A stretch of DNA of 64,000 nucleotides from Inonotus obliquus (Eukaryota; Basidiomycota; Agaricomycetes; Hymenochaetales; Hymenochaetaceae), in contig JAJHTX010000003.1 in NCBI GenBank assembly GCA_032164295.1, positions 1,798,001 through 1,862,000 on the forward strand, in the 5' to 3' direction. The translations under genes were made by a program, and so were the position numbers. Every line of letters starts with the position of its first letter. Position 1 is the first letter of the stretch. Below, one piece after another: positions 38,558 through 50,030 of the stretch. The notes beneath the pieces were generated by a model. The model ran no database searches, was not told the origin of the DNA, and saw nothing but the letters and a program-made list of their open reading frames with translations.

Positions 38558-39636
38558 CAGAAAATTCCATAAGAATTTGGACACGTGATTTTCACCATTT
38601 TGGGGCCCTTCTGTATCTCAGAACACAAAATAAATCGGATCTCACTCAATTCTTAATCGTTTCGTGTCATCTAAGTTGCTAAATCCATGTCTCATTTATG
38701 CCGTCCAAATTGTAACAAACCCGAGCAAATTCGGGCAAGAATTGACACCGAAACGGCACAAAATGTTGTTTTTTCATATATTCCTCATGTACATTTTTTC
38801 CTGCACTCAATTCTGAGTCTGCATCACTCACAAGTGTCTCAGAATGCTCATATGTAATAACTGTGAACTTAGGGCCTGTATTTGAGATGTATTATAAGGT
38901 GTGTGTGCTGTTCTGGAGCATGCCTAGAAGGCAGAAATTCTCCCTCCCTGCCCTCTCTCCCCATGCCCCAAAAAGATATATCTGAGGCCAATCTCATACA
39001 TGTAAATTCATTCTGGGCCTATTTAAAGTGATTTGAGCACTTCTCATATCTTCTATGAGGATTGGTTCATTGTTTGAGGTGGGGAAGACAGGGCATATGC
39101 ACTATGTTTCTCTGCCTTTTCCCAGCTTCCCAACACATCCATTTGCTCTGGGAGAGGCTCAGATGAGTTTCATTATACTCCAAATGAGTTTCTATACATA
39201 AATTTGGCCTCGGATATTTTTTCTAGGGCATGGGGAGCTTGAGAGATGAGGGGGCATTTCTGCCTTCTAGGCATGCCCCAGAACAGCACACACACCTTAT
39301 AATACATCTCAAATACAGGCCCTAAGTTTACAGTTATTACATATGAGCATTCTGAGATACTTGTGAGTGATGCAGACTCAGAATTGAGTGCAGGAAAAAA
39401 TGTACATGAGGAATATATGAAAAAACAACATTTTGTGCCGTTTCGGTGTCAATTCTTGCCCAAATTTGCTCAGGTCTGTTACAGTTTGGATGGCACAAGT
39501 AAGGCATAAATTTAGCAACTTAGATGATGCGAAATAATCAAGAATTGAGTGAGATACGATTTATCTTGTGTTCTGAGGTACAGAAGGGGCCCAAAATGGT
39601 GAAAATCACGTGTCCAAATTCTTATGGAATTCTCTG
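38558..39636. mobile_element. Foldback element with long inverted repeats, TA-flanked
   Basis: A 1079-bp palindrome centred at 39097. The arms of about 430 bp (38558 to about 38990, and about 39205 to 39636) pair base to base with a constant coordinate sum of 78194, so they contain no net indel. They differ by scattered mismatches. The ends are CAGA...TCTG flanked by TA (38556-38557 and 39637-39638). The central about 210 bp is not palindromic. No ORF of note. The long TIR plus TA duplication suggests a non-autonomous Tc1/mariner-class foldback element or large MITE. Confidence 0.75.
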
Positions 39637-39638
39637 TA

Positions 39639-42133
39639 ACTGCAGGGCATGCCCTTTAGAATAGCATGAGAGACTTGTAAAGAATTGTTTATTGTTACTA
39701 GTGTGAGTGATTGATCAGTAAAAGAAAGAGGTAGGGTTGATACAGACAAACTGGTCAATACAGGTGTATATAGGAGTATGGTATTTGTGGGTAATATATT
39801 GATGTTAAAAAAAAGCTCTACAGGAACTATACAGTAATCATAATAGGATCTAGGATCAGCAATAGATTTGTTAGAGTTTCCGAAACCTGCTTGGTTTTTA
39901 CAAACAGAGCAGATTCTCAAGAGTACTCTGTTAGTGTCTCAGATATTCTTCTTTAGCTAATCAAGTTGTAATATGTAAATATGTAGGCATTTTTAAGGTT
40001 GATTGGGTGATGAATTATGTTTTTTTCAACAGATAAGCCTTTGTACATATTTCCTCTGTCTGCTGGTATGCTGTTTGAGTTTGACCAGTCCTTCAGTTCT
40101 CTTGTGTTAGATTGATAACGAAAGAATATAGAGGAGATGGTTAGACTGGAACAGGTTCTGGATGCTGGAAGTGGTGACTTGTGAGTTCTTCCAAGATAGT
40201 GATAACAATCTGGAATATCTATACATAAGCTACAACTGATAATACCTGACTAATCTACACACAATCTATTTTCCAACTCCACACACATTTTTTGTAAATC
40301 TAAAGGGTGATCCTTAGTACCAGTTTGGCTTAAGGATAACGGACGTTGGTGACTACCAGACTGCAAATCAACACTATCTGTCATTAAGGAACAAGACAGA
40401 GCACACTTAGAGCATTGACAATTCATCTAGGTTTTTGCAAGACACTACTAGTCAGTTAGATCTTACAATCCTAATTAGACAGCGCTAGCTGAGAGAGGTG
40501 TTTGGTCAACTGGTGAACAAGATTAGAGGCAACACTTTACAGCAAGTAGAAAAGGCTAGATAGACGTCGGTAACTACTATGCAAAGTCTTAACAGTGAAA
40601 GTAGAGATTGTAGAGGTAGAAGTTTGTCATTCAATAATACGACATGAGATAAAATATAAATAGTAGTGATAGTGAGTAAAGAAACAGAGGAACAAGAATA
40701 GATTTGACCTTATATTACATATTACAACTAACAGCACTGGGTTACTGCTGGGCTGTGCCTTTACTTAGTTGCATATTAAAGAGTAGTAGAGAAGAGAATA
40801 AATTGGGCTGTTGCTAATCAGAGATTAGATCAGATCAAAGTTAGGATACAGGAGAGTACTACGAGCTACTTATATACCCTGCAGTGTGGCTGTGCAACAG
40901 CTGCTATTACTAAGCTAATATTCTAGAAGGTTCTAGATCAGATGACTAATTACTAAGAGAGTATGACAAATAAAGAGTGTATGTAATTAAGAGATCAAGT
41001 GATGAGGTAAATAAAGAAAAAGAAAAGAAAAAGGAAAATAAATGCAAGTTCATGACATTAACTAAGCCTTCCTCCTTAATGTCTTAGCCACACATTACAC
41101 TATAATGGTATAGTGACTTGTCAGTTTAATATACACAAGCACCATTATACTCTCTCTATTTAGGCTGTAGGTAAAAGTTATAAAACAACTGAGCCTTCTA
41201 AATAGAGAAAACTCAAACCTCTGAATGACATCTGCTTATCACTGTCTCTCTTATCTAAGGATTACTAGTCTAAGAATTACCAAGCTCCCTTATGCTAATA
41301 CTAACAGCTTATAGAAGGTATTGTAAGTACTATCTTTACTTTATACTCTTATTGTTGACATGTATCCTTTATCTATACTTTCTTTACTTTTTATTACTTT
41401 CTTTTCTTTATTATTTCTACTAATATTGTGACTTAAACTCATGACCTTGACATTTCTTTTTCTTTCTTATATAATCAAAGTGTAGATACATACCACTAGT
41501 AGATCTGTATACACTCACTGTGGTCTGTGCATATTATTTGTATGTATAGACAGTTCTTAGTCTAATAGTATAAAGGGAGAATAGAGAACACTAAAGCTTA
41601 GAAAGCTTTAGTATTTTCTCAATATTCCTCTATATTATAGTTCTGTCTCTTGTATGATTGCTAGAGAGTGGAGCTCAATACCTTCTTGTATCTCTAACTT
41701 TGGATCAGTAGTTATATACTTGGTAGTGTTGTTCACTGTAAGAACTTCTAGAGGGTAGATAGATTAATGCTAAGCTATCTACCTGCTAAGAGGCTGAGCT
41801 AACTAGTTATGAGATACACCTACTTTCAACTTGTCTCTAGTCTCTAAGCTTGTACTCTGTCTCTTTACTCTGTCTTATTATTTAGCTTCTTAGAAACTAC
41901 AACTGTGCTCCCTAAATAGAAGGTATAACTCATACACTTCCTAGTTGTAAGTCTCTTGTCTAAACTTCACTTTGTTACTCTCTCTTTCTCTGCCTAGAGT
42001 AGTAAGTGATTTTTGGGGTATCACCTCTTGGTGTCATTAGTATAACCATAGTCTCTCTCTTATATCTCATAAGTAGATTACAGCTGTTTGCAAAAACATT
42101 CGCAGTTAGGCTGTTATGTGCTTTTTTTTATGT
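39639..42133. repeat. AT-rich, CpG-depleted repeat debris
   Basis: About 2.5 kb with very few CG dinucleotides and no credible gene. Possible LTR fragments are present. A GGGTATATAAGTAGC box reads on the minus strand near 40880, CTAACAGCACTGGGTTACTG lies near 40728, and a TCATGACATTAAC block lies near 41052. A small palindrome (ACTAAAGC...GCTTTAGT) lies near 41588. The composition fits old transposons decayed by cytosine deamination. No borders could be set. Confidence 0.4.
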
Positions 42134-42137
42134 GCGT

Positions 42138-45100
42138 TAAATGTGCGAGATCGCGTCCGGTACCAGAGGTACCGAGACGAGGGGTGTATGGTTTTAAGTG
42201 GGGGAGGGCTAATATGTGCCGGTACTTAACCAGTACGCTCACGGTACTTGTTGTCTATGAAAAGGGGGAGTGAATGGATGGGCCAGAAGCGAAGAGTATG
42301 TGATTCTGGTATGAAAAGGACAGTTTAGAACGTGGGAAAAACTTCGGTACAGGTCGGTATGAGAGAGAACGTAGCAAAACAAGAGTCTAATACCATGGGA
42401 AAAACCTCGGTACAGGTCGGTACAGAAACAAAGGGGTCGGTATGTGAAGGTATGTTGTCAAACAAGAAGATCAGTACAGAAACTAAAGGATGATGTGCAG
42501 AATACAAAGAATAACAAAATGTCGGTATCGTGGGAAAAACATCGGTACACGTCGGTACTGCAAGAAAACAACTGGCACAGGGTGGTATAGCAAGAAACTG
42601 AATGGGAGAGACTGGTGGATGAAGGTGTCGACTGGACTGGGAAGCAAACCTGAGCCCTCACACGGGAGGCTAACTCTGAAGGTTTACTTGAGACGGAACT
42701 GGGATGGGACTGGGACGAAGCTTGAGATGAGACTGAGATAGAACTGAGAAGGGGGTGAGGAAACCCGAGCCCTCACGTTAGAGGCTAGCTCCTAAGATTA
42801 CCTGGAGAGCTACTACGTACAGGAGAAGATATTTATACTACTGTACCGTAGTTAGCTCATAAATCCAAAAGGAGAAAGTAGAAAGGAAGATCAAAACAAA
42901 GAAAAGTCTGAAGAAAAATGTAACAAGGAAAGTGAACATTGCAGCGCCATCAGGAGGACAATAAGAAAGGGTTAGGGAGGACAAGATACCAATGAAAATG
43001 TAGCATATAGTACCCCTGGATGAAAAGTCCTCAGGACAAGAGATCTGCGCCCCTGCTGATTGATACCGACACGTTTCTGGTGGTACCGGACCTGAAAACC
43101 TTAACAGATACTGACCCTGAGCTTCCCCAAAGAACCGGCATGCATAGTCCAACCATCAGGAATGAATACCAGAGAGGAAGACGTCTGATCCATGTCATGA
43201 GAGCATGTTGAATTGTCAAATTGTCTCGGTACCGGTGAATGTGCGAGAACGCGGCCGGTATCAGAAATACCGGACGAGGGGGGTACGATTTAGATGCATT
43301 GGGAGGGCCGGTACGTGGCGGTACTAAGTCGTACAGTCACAGACAAGTCGTCAAGAGAGAATAGTAGGGCCTGGCTGGATTGATGAGTACAGGAGGCTAT
43401 AGGTGACCGCTCAAGAGGAGAGGTATCAGGAGACGATCAATACCGAGACGAATCTGTCGATACCGAGTCGTCTGGTGTCCGGTATCACGGTAGAGAGAAC
43501 GAAGCAGTAGAGAAGGCGAGCTGAGGAGGTGTTTCTGATGGGGCTGGTCGTGAGATGAGAGACGAGGGCGACGAAGACGAGAACGATGACTGCCAGTATC
43601 GATACCGGTGACTACGAGATGAGACGAACGAACGGGGACTTGAACGAGATGAGCAAAACCCGGACCTTCACTCTGGAAGTTCCTCTCAGATTAGCTGGTT
43701 TGCTACAGTAGAACATGCAGGCTATAAATACCATAATACCGTAGCCATTCAAGATACCAAATGGGGGGTTTTTACAAGTCGAATCGTACCGTAATCCGGT
43801 ACAAGAAATGGAACATAAAGTCGAATTGAATGTAAAATTACAATCAGGGGAAACATAAGATGATGAATGAATAAGAAGTTTTATCAGGGGGTAGCTAAGA
43901 ATAGGGTGGGACGAGACAAGAATCCAATGAAAACTCACGACGAGTGATACCGAGGTAGGGCGGCGATACCGACGTCGACCAGCGCTAAATTAAGGACGTG
44001 TCTCAAGCTACCGCATGGGCGCTCCCAGCGATGTCCCTGTCGTAGGAGAAGCACGTCATCCTGATTTACCTTTGTTCCGGTATCATGATCCGTGCGGCGT
44101 CAGTCTGGGCGTCTACCGATCGATCGGACGGCGTGCTCCGATGTTGACGTGTCGGTACAACCCAACCTTGGCAATGGGGTACTCTACCGTTCGGTACCAA
44201 TCAGTACCCTGGGATCGTCCCTGAGCATCGCTCTAGCCCCTCGATATCGACCGGTATGCGTCGCCTGACTCGACTGGGCATTGCTTGGCTTCCCCTCCGA
44301 GTCGGATCGATGGCCTCCTCCGAGATCGAAGCAGCGTACGGCGGACTTGATTTATTTCCCAACCTTCCTCTCGACGTAGATCTCCGATGGCGTGGTCTCG
44401 ACCTAGCACACGTAACGAACTCCGGTACCGGAGCGGACCATCGGTATCAACACCGGTATCGTCGGTATCGATGCATGGCGGTTCGGAAGGGCATACCGTC
44501 GGACTTGGAGCTTCGACCATGATCCAACTCTTCGCAGCAACGTATGGCAGACCGATTGCAGCTTTGTGAGCCTTTTCCTCTGGTATGGGCTGTCGAGGGC
44601 GTAGTATCGACTAGACGTGGAGTATTAAGCGTCGGTATCGGGATGGGGGGGCGGTACGGTATTGGTATCATCGGTATCGAAGTCTGGTGGTTCGGTACTA
44701 TGATGGAAGACGGGCGTAGGGATTGGTGATTCGGTATTGGCACAGAAGTGGACCAGTTCTCAATCGTTCTTAGCCTTGTCGAATCGCAGAAGCCTCGTAC
44801 TTTGTTGGAACCGCAGGCGTAGATAGGACGGCAGAAGTACCGTGGTCCGAAGAGAAGTAAGAAGTGGTAGAATCGCAGAAGTATTGTTAATTGGAAGAAG
44901 CGGTAGAATCGCAGAATTAAGCCCATATCGATCGTAGCCTCCGGTATTACTCTTTACCGGGTTTCTTGGCACTTGGTACTCTCAGTATTCTCGGTACCAG
45001 GTTTCTTGGCACTCGGTACCGGTACTCTCGGTGTTCGGTATCTTGAGAATGGGACCGACGGTTTCTCTAGGTGTGCTGGTGGATACTGGAAGGTATAGAT

Positions 45101-45181
45101 GGGACTGTACCGTAGCATGGGGTAAGCATAGAATGGGATACCGGGCTTGATACCGAGCTCAGCTGCACGTAGTTCTCTTCA
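42138..45181 (-). repeat. 3' LTR of family A element, split by solo LTR B1
   Basis: Outer part 42138-43235 and inner part 44957-45181 together match the intact LTR at 50031-51349 almost base for base. The break falls in GGTACCGG, where CCGG is duplicated around the insertion. The minus-strand sequence next to its inner end is CCCGGGAGA, which could serve as a short purine tract for plus-strand priming. Confidence 0.85.
43236..44956 (-). mobile_element. Solo LTR, family B, copy 1 (nested in the 3' LTR of A)
   Basis: 1721 bp inserted into the family A LTR with a CCGG duplication (43232-43235 and 44957-44960). On the minus strand it starts TAAAGAGTAATACCGG and ends CGCACATTCA. The end resembles family A (CGCACATTTA) and so does its subterminal region (GTGCGAGA-CGCG, CCGGTA-CAGA, ACGAGGGG), so A and B are related families. 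The several short open frames inside show no recognisable domain. It has a near-identical inverted copy at 46863-48569. Confidence 0.8.
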
Positions 45182-45555
45182 TCTCCCGGGCACTTTAAAT
45201 AGTGACTGTCCTCAGTCATCCTCCATAGCCAAGGTGCATCAGTAACGTGAGGCGGCACAAGGAGAGGTAAACCAAAGAGTCCTTTCTCCAACCCAATCCA
45301 TCATCGAGTCGACTCGGCATCTCCGGTACCAGTGATTAGTAAGCTTCGGTACCGGGAGTGGTAGTGGAATGCAACTGCAGTGTCATTGAATAGGAACCAA
45401 TACCAAAATTCGAACAAAGAATAGAAGAACGTGAATAAGTGAGACAGTGGAAGAATGTATAAGATAATTTGAGAATGGGATGAGGGTATAGGTACGGAAG
45501 GTAAAACAATCAAATACCGACCGTGCACACGGGTTTCAGAAGTAGAAGTTCAAAA

Positions 45556-46862
45556 TTATCCATAATCAGAAAAGAGAGGGTGGAATAGAAGAAAGAATAG
45601 CTGGGAAAGGAGTAGCAACCAGTCCACAGCCATACCGAGGTATGTTCCACCATTGATACAATAGCCCTGTCCGGTACCGAGCTTATGTAAGCAGTACCGA
45701 GGCGGTACTGAGAACAGGAGAGAGTCTTGCACAGTACTCTGGTACCGGTAGCTGCTGCGAGCCGTCGCTAGTTGCTTACCCGGGTAGGCAGGGAACGTCT
45801 GGCTGAGTTGTCTTAAAATGAGCAAGCCATAGTCGTCCTTGAACCATAGTCCATCACGTGTACCAAATACCAACGACTCCTTGGTGCTTGTAGACTTTAC
45901 AGTCACCACATTTCCCAACTCGAGAGCCCTTACTGAAGTACCGGAAATGCTTCGATGGGTCGTAGAATGAGTTCCAAGAGCTGCTGCCACCACTGAACGA
46001 ACTACCGAGCCAATACCAGGGGGTTGGTACCGATGCCGAGAGAAAAGTACCGGTACCGGTACCAGAAATCGATCGAATGAGCCAAAACGTGCAACTCCTC
46101 CAATACCGATAGAAGCTCTACTAGTTCCAGTAGATGTCGTATGGCTGACCTGAGACTCCTGGGCTGAATTCTGCCTAGTACCATAGTCCAAATGGCTGGC
46201 GTCTACCGACTTGATGTGGCTGTGCTCAGTACCGAGAGGCTGGGGAATCCCGGGTGATGAGACTTGCATAGGGGAGCAACCAATAAACGCCTTCTGAAAC
46301 TCGTACACTGGATCCAAAACTTGAGGATGGGCACCAACTAGACAAAAGATCGATGTGGGGGCCTTCCTAGCTATGCCAACAACTGGGAGAATGGGTACCG
46401 AAGAATCTGGAGCATGTACCGGGGCCTCGACAATTGCATCCTGCACTGGAACGATTGGTACCGGGGACTTGACAATTTCATCTGGCACTGGAATGACTGG
46501 TACCGGAGCCACCAATGACACTAATGAGTCGTCAGCTGGATCCATATCCTGACTGATACCAGGGTCCGGTACGTGACTGTGCACCTCAATTCCGATCGAT
46601 ACTTGATGCTCGTCCACCAGATCTATGCCTCCTAGACTCTGCACCACTTCCTGACCTAACACTTCACCTCCTGCAACCGAATCCGCTGATCCTTCCTCAA
46701 CTAACAATCTGAAACTGAGTACCGAGGGAACTTCCTCCTTCTCTGACGGCTCTCCTGCTGTCTCGGTACCAACTGCATACACGCTCCTGGGACCTCCACA
46801 CTCAACTGAAACTAACTTGCTCATCTGCCTTCTAAGCTCCTGCGACAATGCCAACAACTCGC
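45556..46862 (-). pseudogene. Retrotransposon Gag-like polyprotein, C-terminal part (separated by B2)
   Basis: About 430 codons continuing the frame broken at 48570. It begins ELLALSQELRRQMSKLVSVE and ends LLFHPLFSDYG at TAA 45556. It is Pro/Val/Ser-rich (repeats of the type VPIVPVQDAIVEAPV) and ends with a hydrophobic segment (WLLLLSQLFFLLFHPLF). No zinc knuckle, protease DTG/DSG or RT motif is visible. If the nested LTR is discounted, it follows directly on SGLTVSQR of the N-terminal part in the same frame. Confidence 0.6.
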
Positions 46863-48569
46863 TAAAGAGTAATACCGGAGGCTACGATCGATATGGGCTT
46901 AATTCTGCGATTCTACCGCTTCTTCCAATTAACAATACTTCTGCGATTCTACCGCTTCTTACTTCTCTTCGGACCACGGTACTTCTGCCGTCCTATCTAC
47001 GCCTGCGGTTCCAACAAAGTACGAGGCTTCTGCGATTCGACAAGGCTGAGAGCGATTGAGAACTGGTCCACTTCTGCACCAATACCGAATCACCAATCCC
47101 TACGCCCGTCTTCCATCATAGTACCAAACCCCGATGATACCGATACCGTACTGTCCACCCGTCCTGATACCGACGCTTAATACTCCACACCTAGTCGATA
47201 CTACGCCCTCGACAGCCCATACCATAGAAAAAGGCTCACAAAGCTGCACTCGGTCTGCCATACGTTGCTGCGAAGAGTTGGATCATGGTCGAGGTTCCAT
47301 GCCCGACGGTATGCCCTTCCGAACCGCCATGCATCGATACCGACGATACCGGTGTTGATACCGATGGTCCGCTCCGGTACCGGAGTTCGTTACGTGTGCT
47401 AGGTCGAGACCACGCAATCGGAGATCTACGTCGAGAGGAAGGTTGGGAAATGAATCAAGTCCACCGTACGCTGCTTCGATCTCGGAGGAGGCCATCGATC
47501 CGACTCGGAGGGGAAGCCAAGCAATGCCCAGTCGAGTCAGGCGACGCATACCGGTCGATATCGAGGGGCTAGAGCGATGCTCAGGGACGATCCCAGGGTA
47601 CTGATTGGTACCGAACGGTAGAGTACCCCATTGCCAAGGTTGGGTTGTACTGACACGTCAACATCGGAGCACGCCGTTCGATCGATCGGTAGACGCCCAG
47701 ACTGACGCCGCACGGATCATGATACCGGAACAAAGGTAAATCAGGATGACGTGCTTCTCCTACGACAGGGACATCGCCAGGAGCGCCCATGCGGTAGCTT
47801 GAGACACGTCCTTAATTTAGCGCTGGTCGACGTCGGTATCGCCGCCCTACCTCGGTATCACTCGTCGTGAGTTTTCATTGGGTTCTTGTCTCGTCCCACC
47901 CTATTCTTAGCTACCCCCTGATAAAACTTCTTATTCATTCATCATCTTATGTTTCCCCTGATTGTAATTTTACATTCAATTCGACCTTATGTTCCATTTC
48001 TTGTACCGGATTACGGTACGATTCGACTTGTAAAAACCTCCCATTTGGTATCTTGAATGGCTACGGTATTATGGTATTTATAGCCTGCATGTTCTACTGT
48101 AGCAAACCAGCTAATCTGAGAGGAACTTCCAGAGTGAAGGTCCGGGTTTTGCTCATCTCGTTCAAGTCCCCGTTCGTTCGTCTCGTCTCGTAGTCCCCGG
48201 TACCGATACCGGTAGTCGTCGTTCTCGTCTTCGTCGCCCCCGTCTCTCTTCTCACGACCAGTCCCATCAGAAACGCTTCCTCAGCTCGCCTCCTCTACTG
48301 CTTTGTTCTCTCTACCGTAATACCGGACACCAGACGACTCGGTATCGACGGATTCGTCTCGGTATTGATCGTCTCCTGATACCTCTCCTCTTGAGCGGTC
48401 ACCTATAGTCTCCCGTCCTCATCAATCCAGCCAGGCCCTACTATTCTCTCTTGACGACTTGTCTGTGACTGTACGACTTAGTACCGCCACGTACCGGCCC
48501 TCCCAACGCATCTAAATCGTACCCCCCTCGTCCGGTATTTCTGATACCGGCCGCGTTCTCGTACATTCA
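46863..48569 (+). mobile_element. Solo LTR, family B, copy 2 (nested in the Gag-like frame)
   Basis: 1707 bp, the inverted counterpart of copy 1. It starts TAAAGAGTAATACCGG on the + strand and ends CGTACATTCA. TCGC is duplicated on both sides (46859-46862 and 48570-48573). Discounting the insert and one TCGC restores a continuous reading frame across the site, which confirms the borders. Its sequence is nearly identical to copy 1, with scattered substitutions. Confidence 0.85.
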
Positions 48570-49761
48570 TCGCGTTGAGATACCGTAAGCCCAGATCCAA
48601 GAGGCTGATCTACCGGGGCCAGTACCGGAGACTTCCAGTCAGCTACCGAGGGCTCGTACACATCTTCTTTGGGTTTCGGGAGTGGGTCCGGCATTGCTAA
48701 GACTCTGCTGAGAGACGTGTCCTCCATATAGTAGTACTCCGGTATGGATGATCTCTCGGCGCTCTGGTACTCCGGTACTTGCAATCTCTCGGCACTCCGG
48801 TACTCCGGTACTGACAGTCTCTTGGCGCTCCGGTACTCCGGTACTGACAGTCTCTCTGCACTCCGGTACTTCCTCCTGCGTGCTTTCTCTGCCTTCTTTC
48901 GAGCCTCCTCAAGCAGAATCTCCAACCTAACGACCTCCTGATCATCTCCTACCTCCTCTGCAATTCTCTGCCTTGCAACTGGGGACTCTCGGCATTGCTG
49001 GATCAGTACCGAGACTGATACCGGGGGCGAATGGTTCACGACTACGTTTACCGAAGGCAACTCCAATGGTTCCGGTAACAACTGCTGCTCCTGTTCCAGT
49101 TCCTCTACCTGTAACTGAAGGACCTGCAACGTCTTCCAGAGTGTACTAAGGTCTGGCTCCTCCTTGACTGGCTGCAACTCAGCATTACGTAATCCGGTAC
49201 AAGGTGATTCATCGAAAAAGTCGGTACCGAGAACGTAATCAGCATGCTTATGGATCTGCTCCACTGTATATGTTGTTCCAGGCTGGGGATCGGCTTCTTT
49301 TGTCTCGAGACGTAAACAGATGCGATCCCGAAGGCTGCTTCCTCTACCGAGAGTGTACCGAGACTCTTCAGGTAGCTCCAACGCATGAGATATTTGTTCC
49401 GGTACTGGGCCAGATTGAGTCGTGTCTTGATCCCTTTGCATCTCCAGAACTCTACAAGCTGAATAACGTCTTCTCGAGTATACTGGGCTCCTTCAGACAA
49501 AATCGGGTAAAACGACTTGATGGCTGCTTTGGCCTTCGACCAATCGGTAGCAGTATCTGATGCATCTGATGAGGTCTTCCAAAGCTCGGCTACGGTGCGA
49601 GATGCATAGTATCCAGCATACCAAATCGTCTGGGCTGGGTCTAGGTTGTATTCGGCAGCTAGGTACTCTATGTCTTCAAGGTACTGGGGCAGTTCTCGTG
49701 GTTCGGTACCATCGAACGAAGGAGTGTCTTCGGTTCCGCGTCTGGGAGGACGTCCTACCAT
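48570..49761 (-). pseudogene. Retrotransposon Gag-like polyprotein, N-terminal part, frameshifted
   Basis: The start ATG 49761 (MVGRPPRRGTEDTPSFDGTE) lies 250 nt inside the primer-binding site. The Gag-type helical domain reads PRELPQYLEDIEYLAAEYNL, KAAIKSFYPILSEGAQYTRE and LNLAQYRNKYLMRWSYL, then SLGTLSVEEAAFGI. The frame then changes near 49330 to continue LRLETKEADPQPGTTYTVEQ and IHKHADYVLGTDFFDE. This is the usual Gag layout, so one frameshift is inferred. A heptad-like Glu/Gln-rich stretch, a Lys/Arg-rich linker and an 11-residue tandem repeat (VPEYRSAERLS) follow before the B2 insertion. Confidence 0.65.
48732..48868 (-). repeat. 33-bp minisatellite in the Gag-like frame
   Basis: Three and a half copies of a 33-bp unit (core CTCCGGTACTCCGGTACTG on the + strand) encoding the minus-strand peptide VPEYRSAERLS with variants (SAKRLS, SAERLQ, SAERSS). 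The repeat is in frame and rich in the GGTAC word that pervades the element. Confidence 0.8.
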
Positions 49762-50010
49762 CTTGCTCGAGTGGGGTTATACTTCTAAATTGATAACGGA
49801 GTGAAATACGAACTGAAAAGGGAAAACAACTAATGGCTGGGGGATTGTGAAGCGGCAATAAGAACAAATGCTACCGTCCGGTACCGAGGTACCGGTCTGC
49901 TGAGACTTTTACAGAGATGAACTGGACAAAACAAACTGTCGGTATTGAAAGGAAATGAAAGGGGAGTAGTCAGAATAATCAATTAGACAACAAGACACCT
50001 TGAAAACCCT

Positions 50011-50028
50011 CCCTCGCGGTGGGCTCCA
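50011..50028 (-). promoter_or_regulatory. Primer-binding site of the family A element
   Basis: On the minus strand the 5' LTR end CACATTTA is followed after TC by TGGAGCCCACCGCGAGGG. The + strand reads CCCTCGCGGTGGGCTCCA, ending in CCA as a tRNA 3' end would. The 2-nt spacing and the TGG start are standard for LTR retrotransposons. The matching tRNA was not identified. Confidence 0.75.
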
Positions 50029-50030
50029 GA

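Noticed and set aside
39606..39920. 104-codon minus-strand frame at the foldback border
   Set aside because: It crosses the element end and flanking AT-rich debris, with no protein-like pattern.
44015..44926. Overlapping 60-160 codon frames on both strands inside B
   Set aside because: They mirror the repeated GGTAC/CGGTAT words, show no domain, and the same frames recur in the inverted copy as expected from sequence identity alone.
43236..44956. Family B as a DNA transposon or as an inverted part of family A
   Set aside because: It has no terminal inverted repeats. Its ends and subterminal words resemble LTR A, and its two copies have different flanking duplications.
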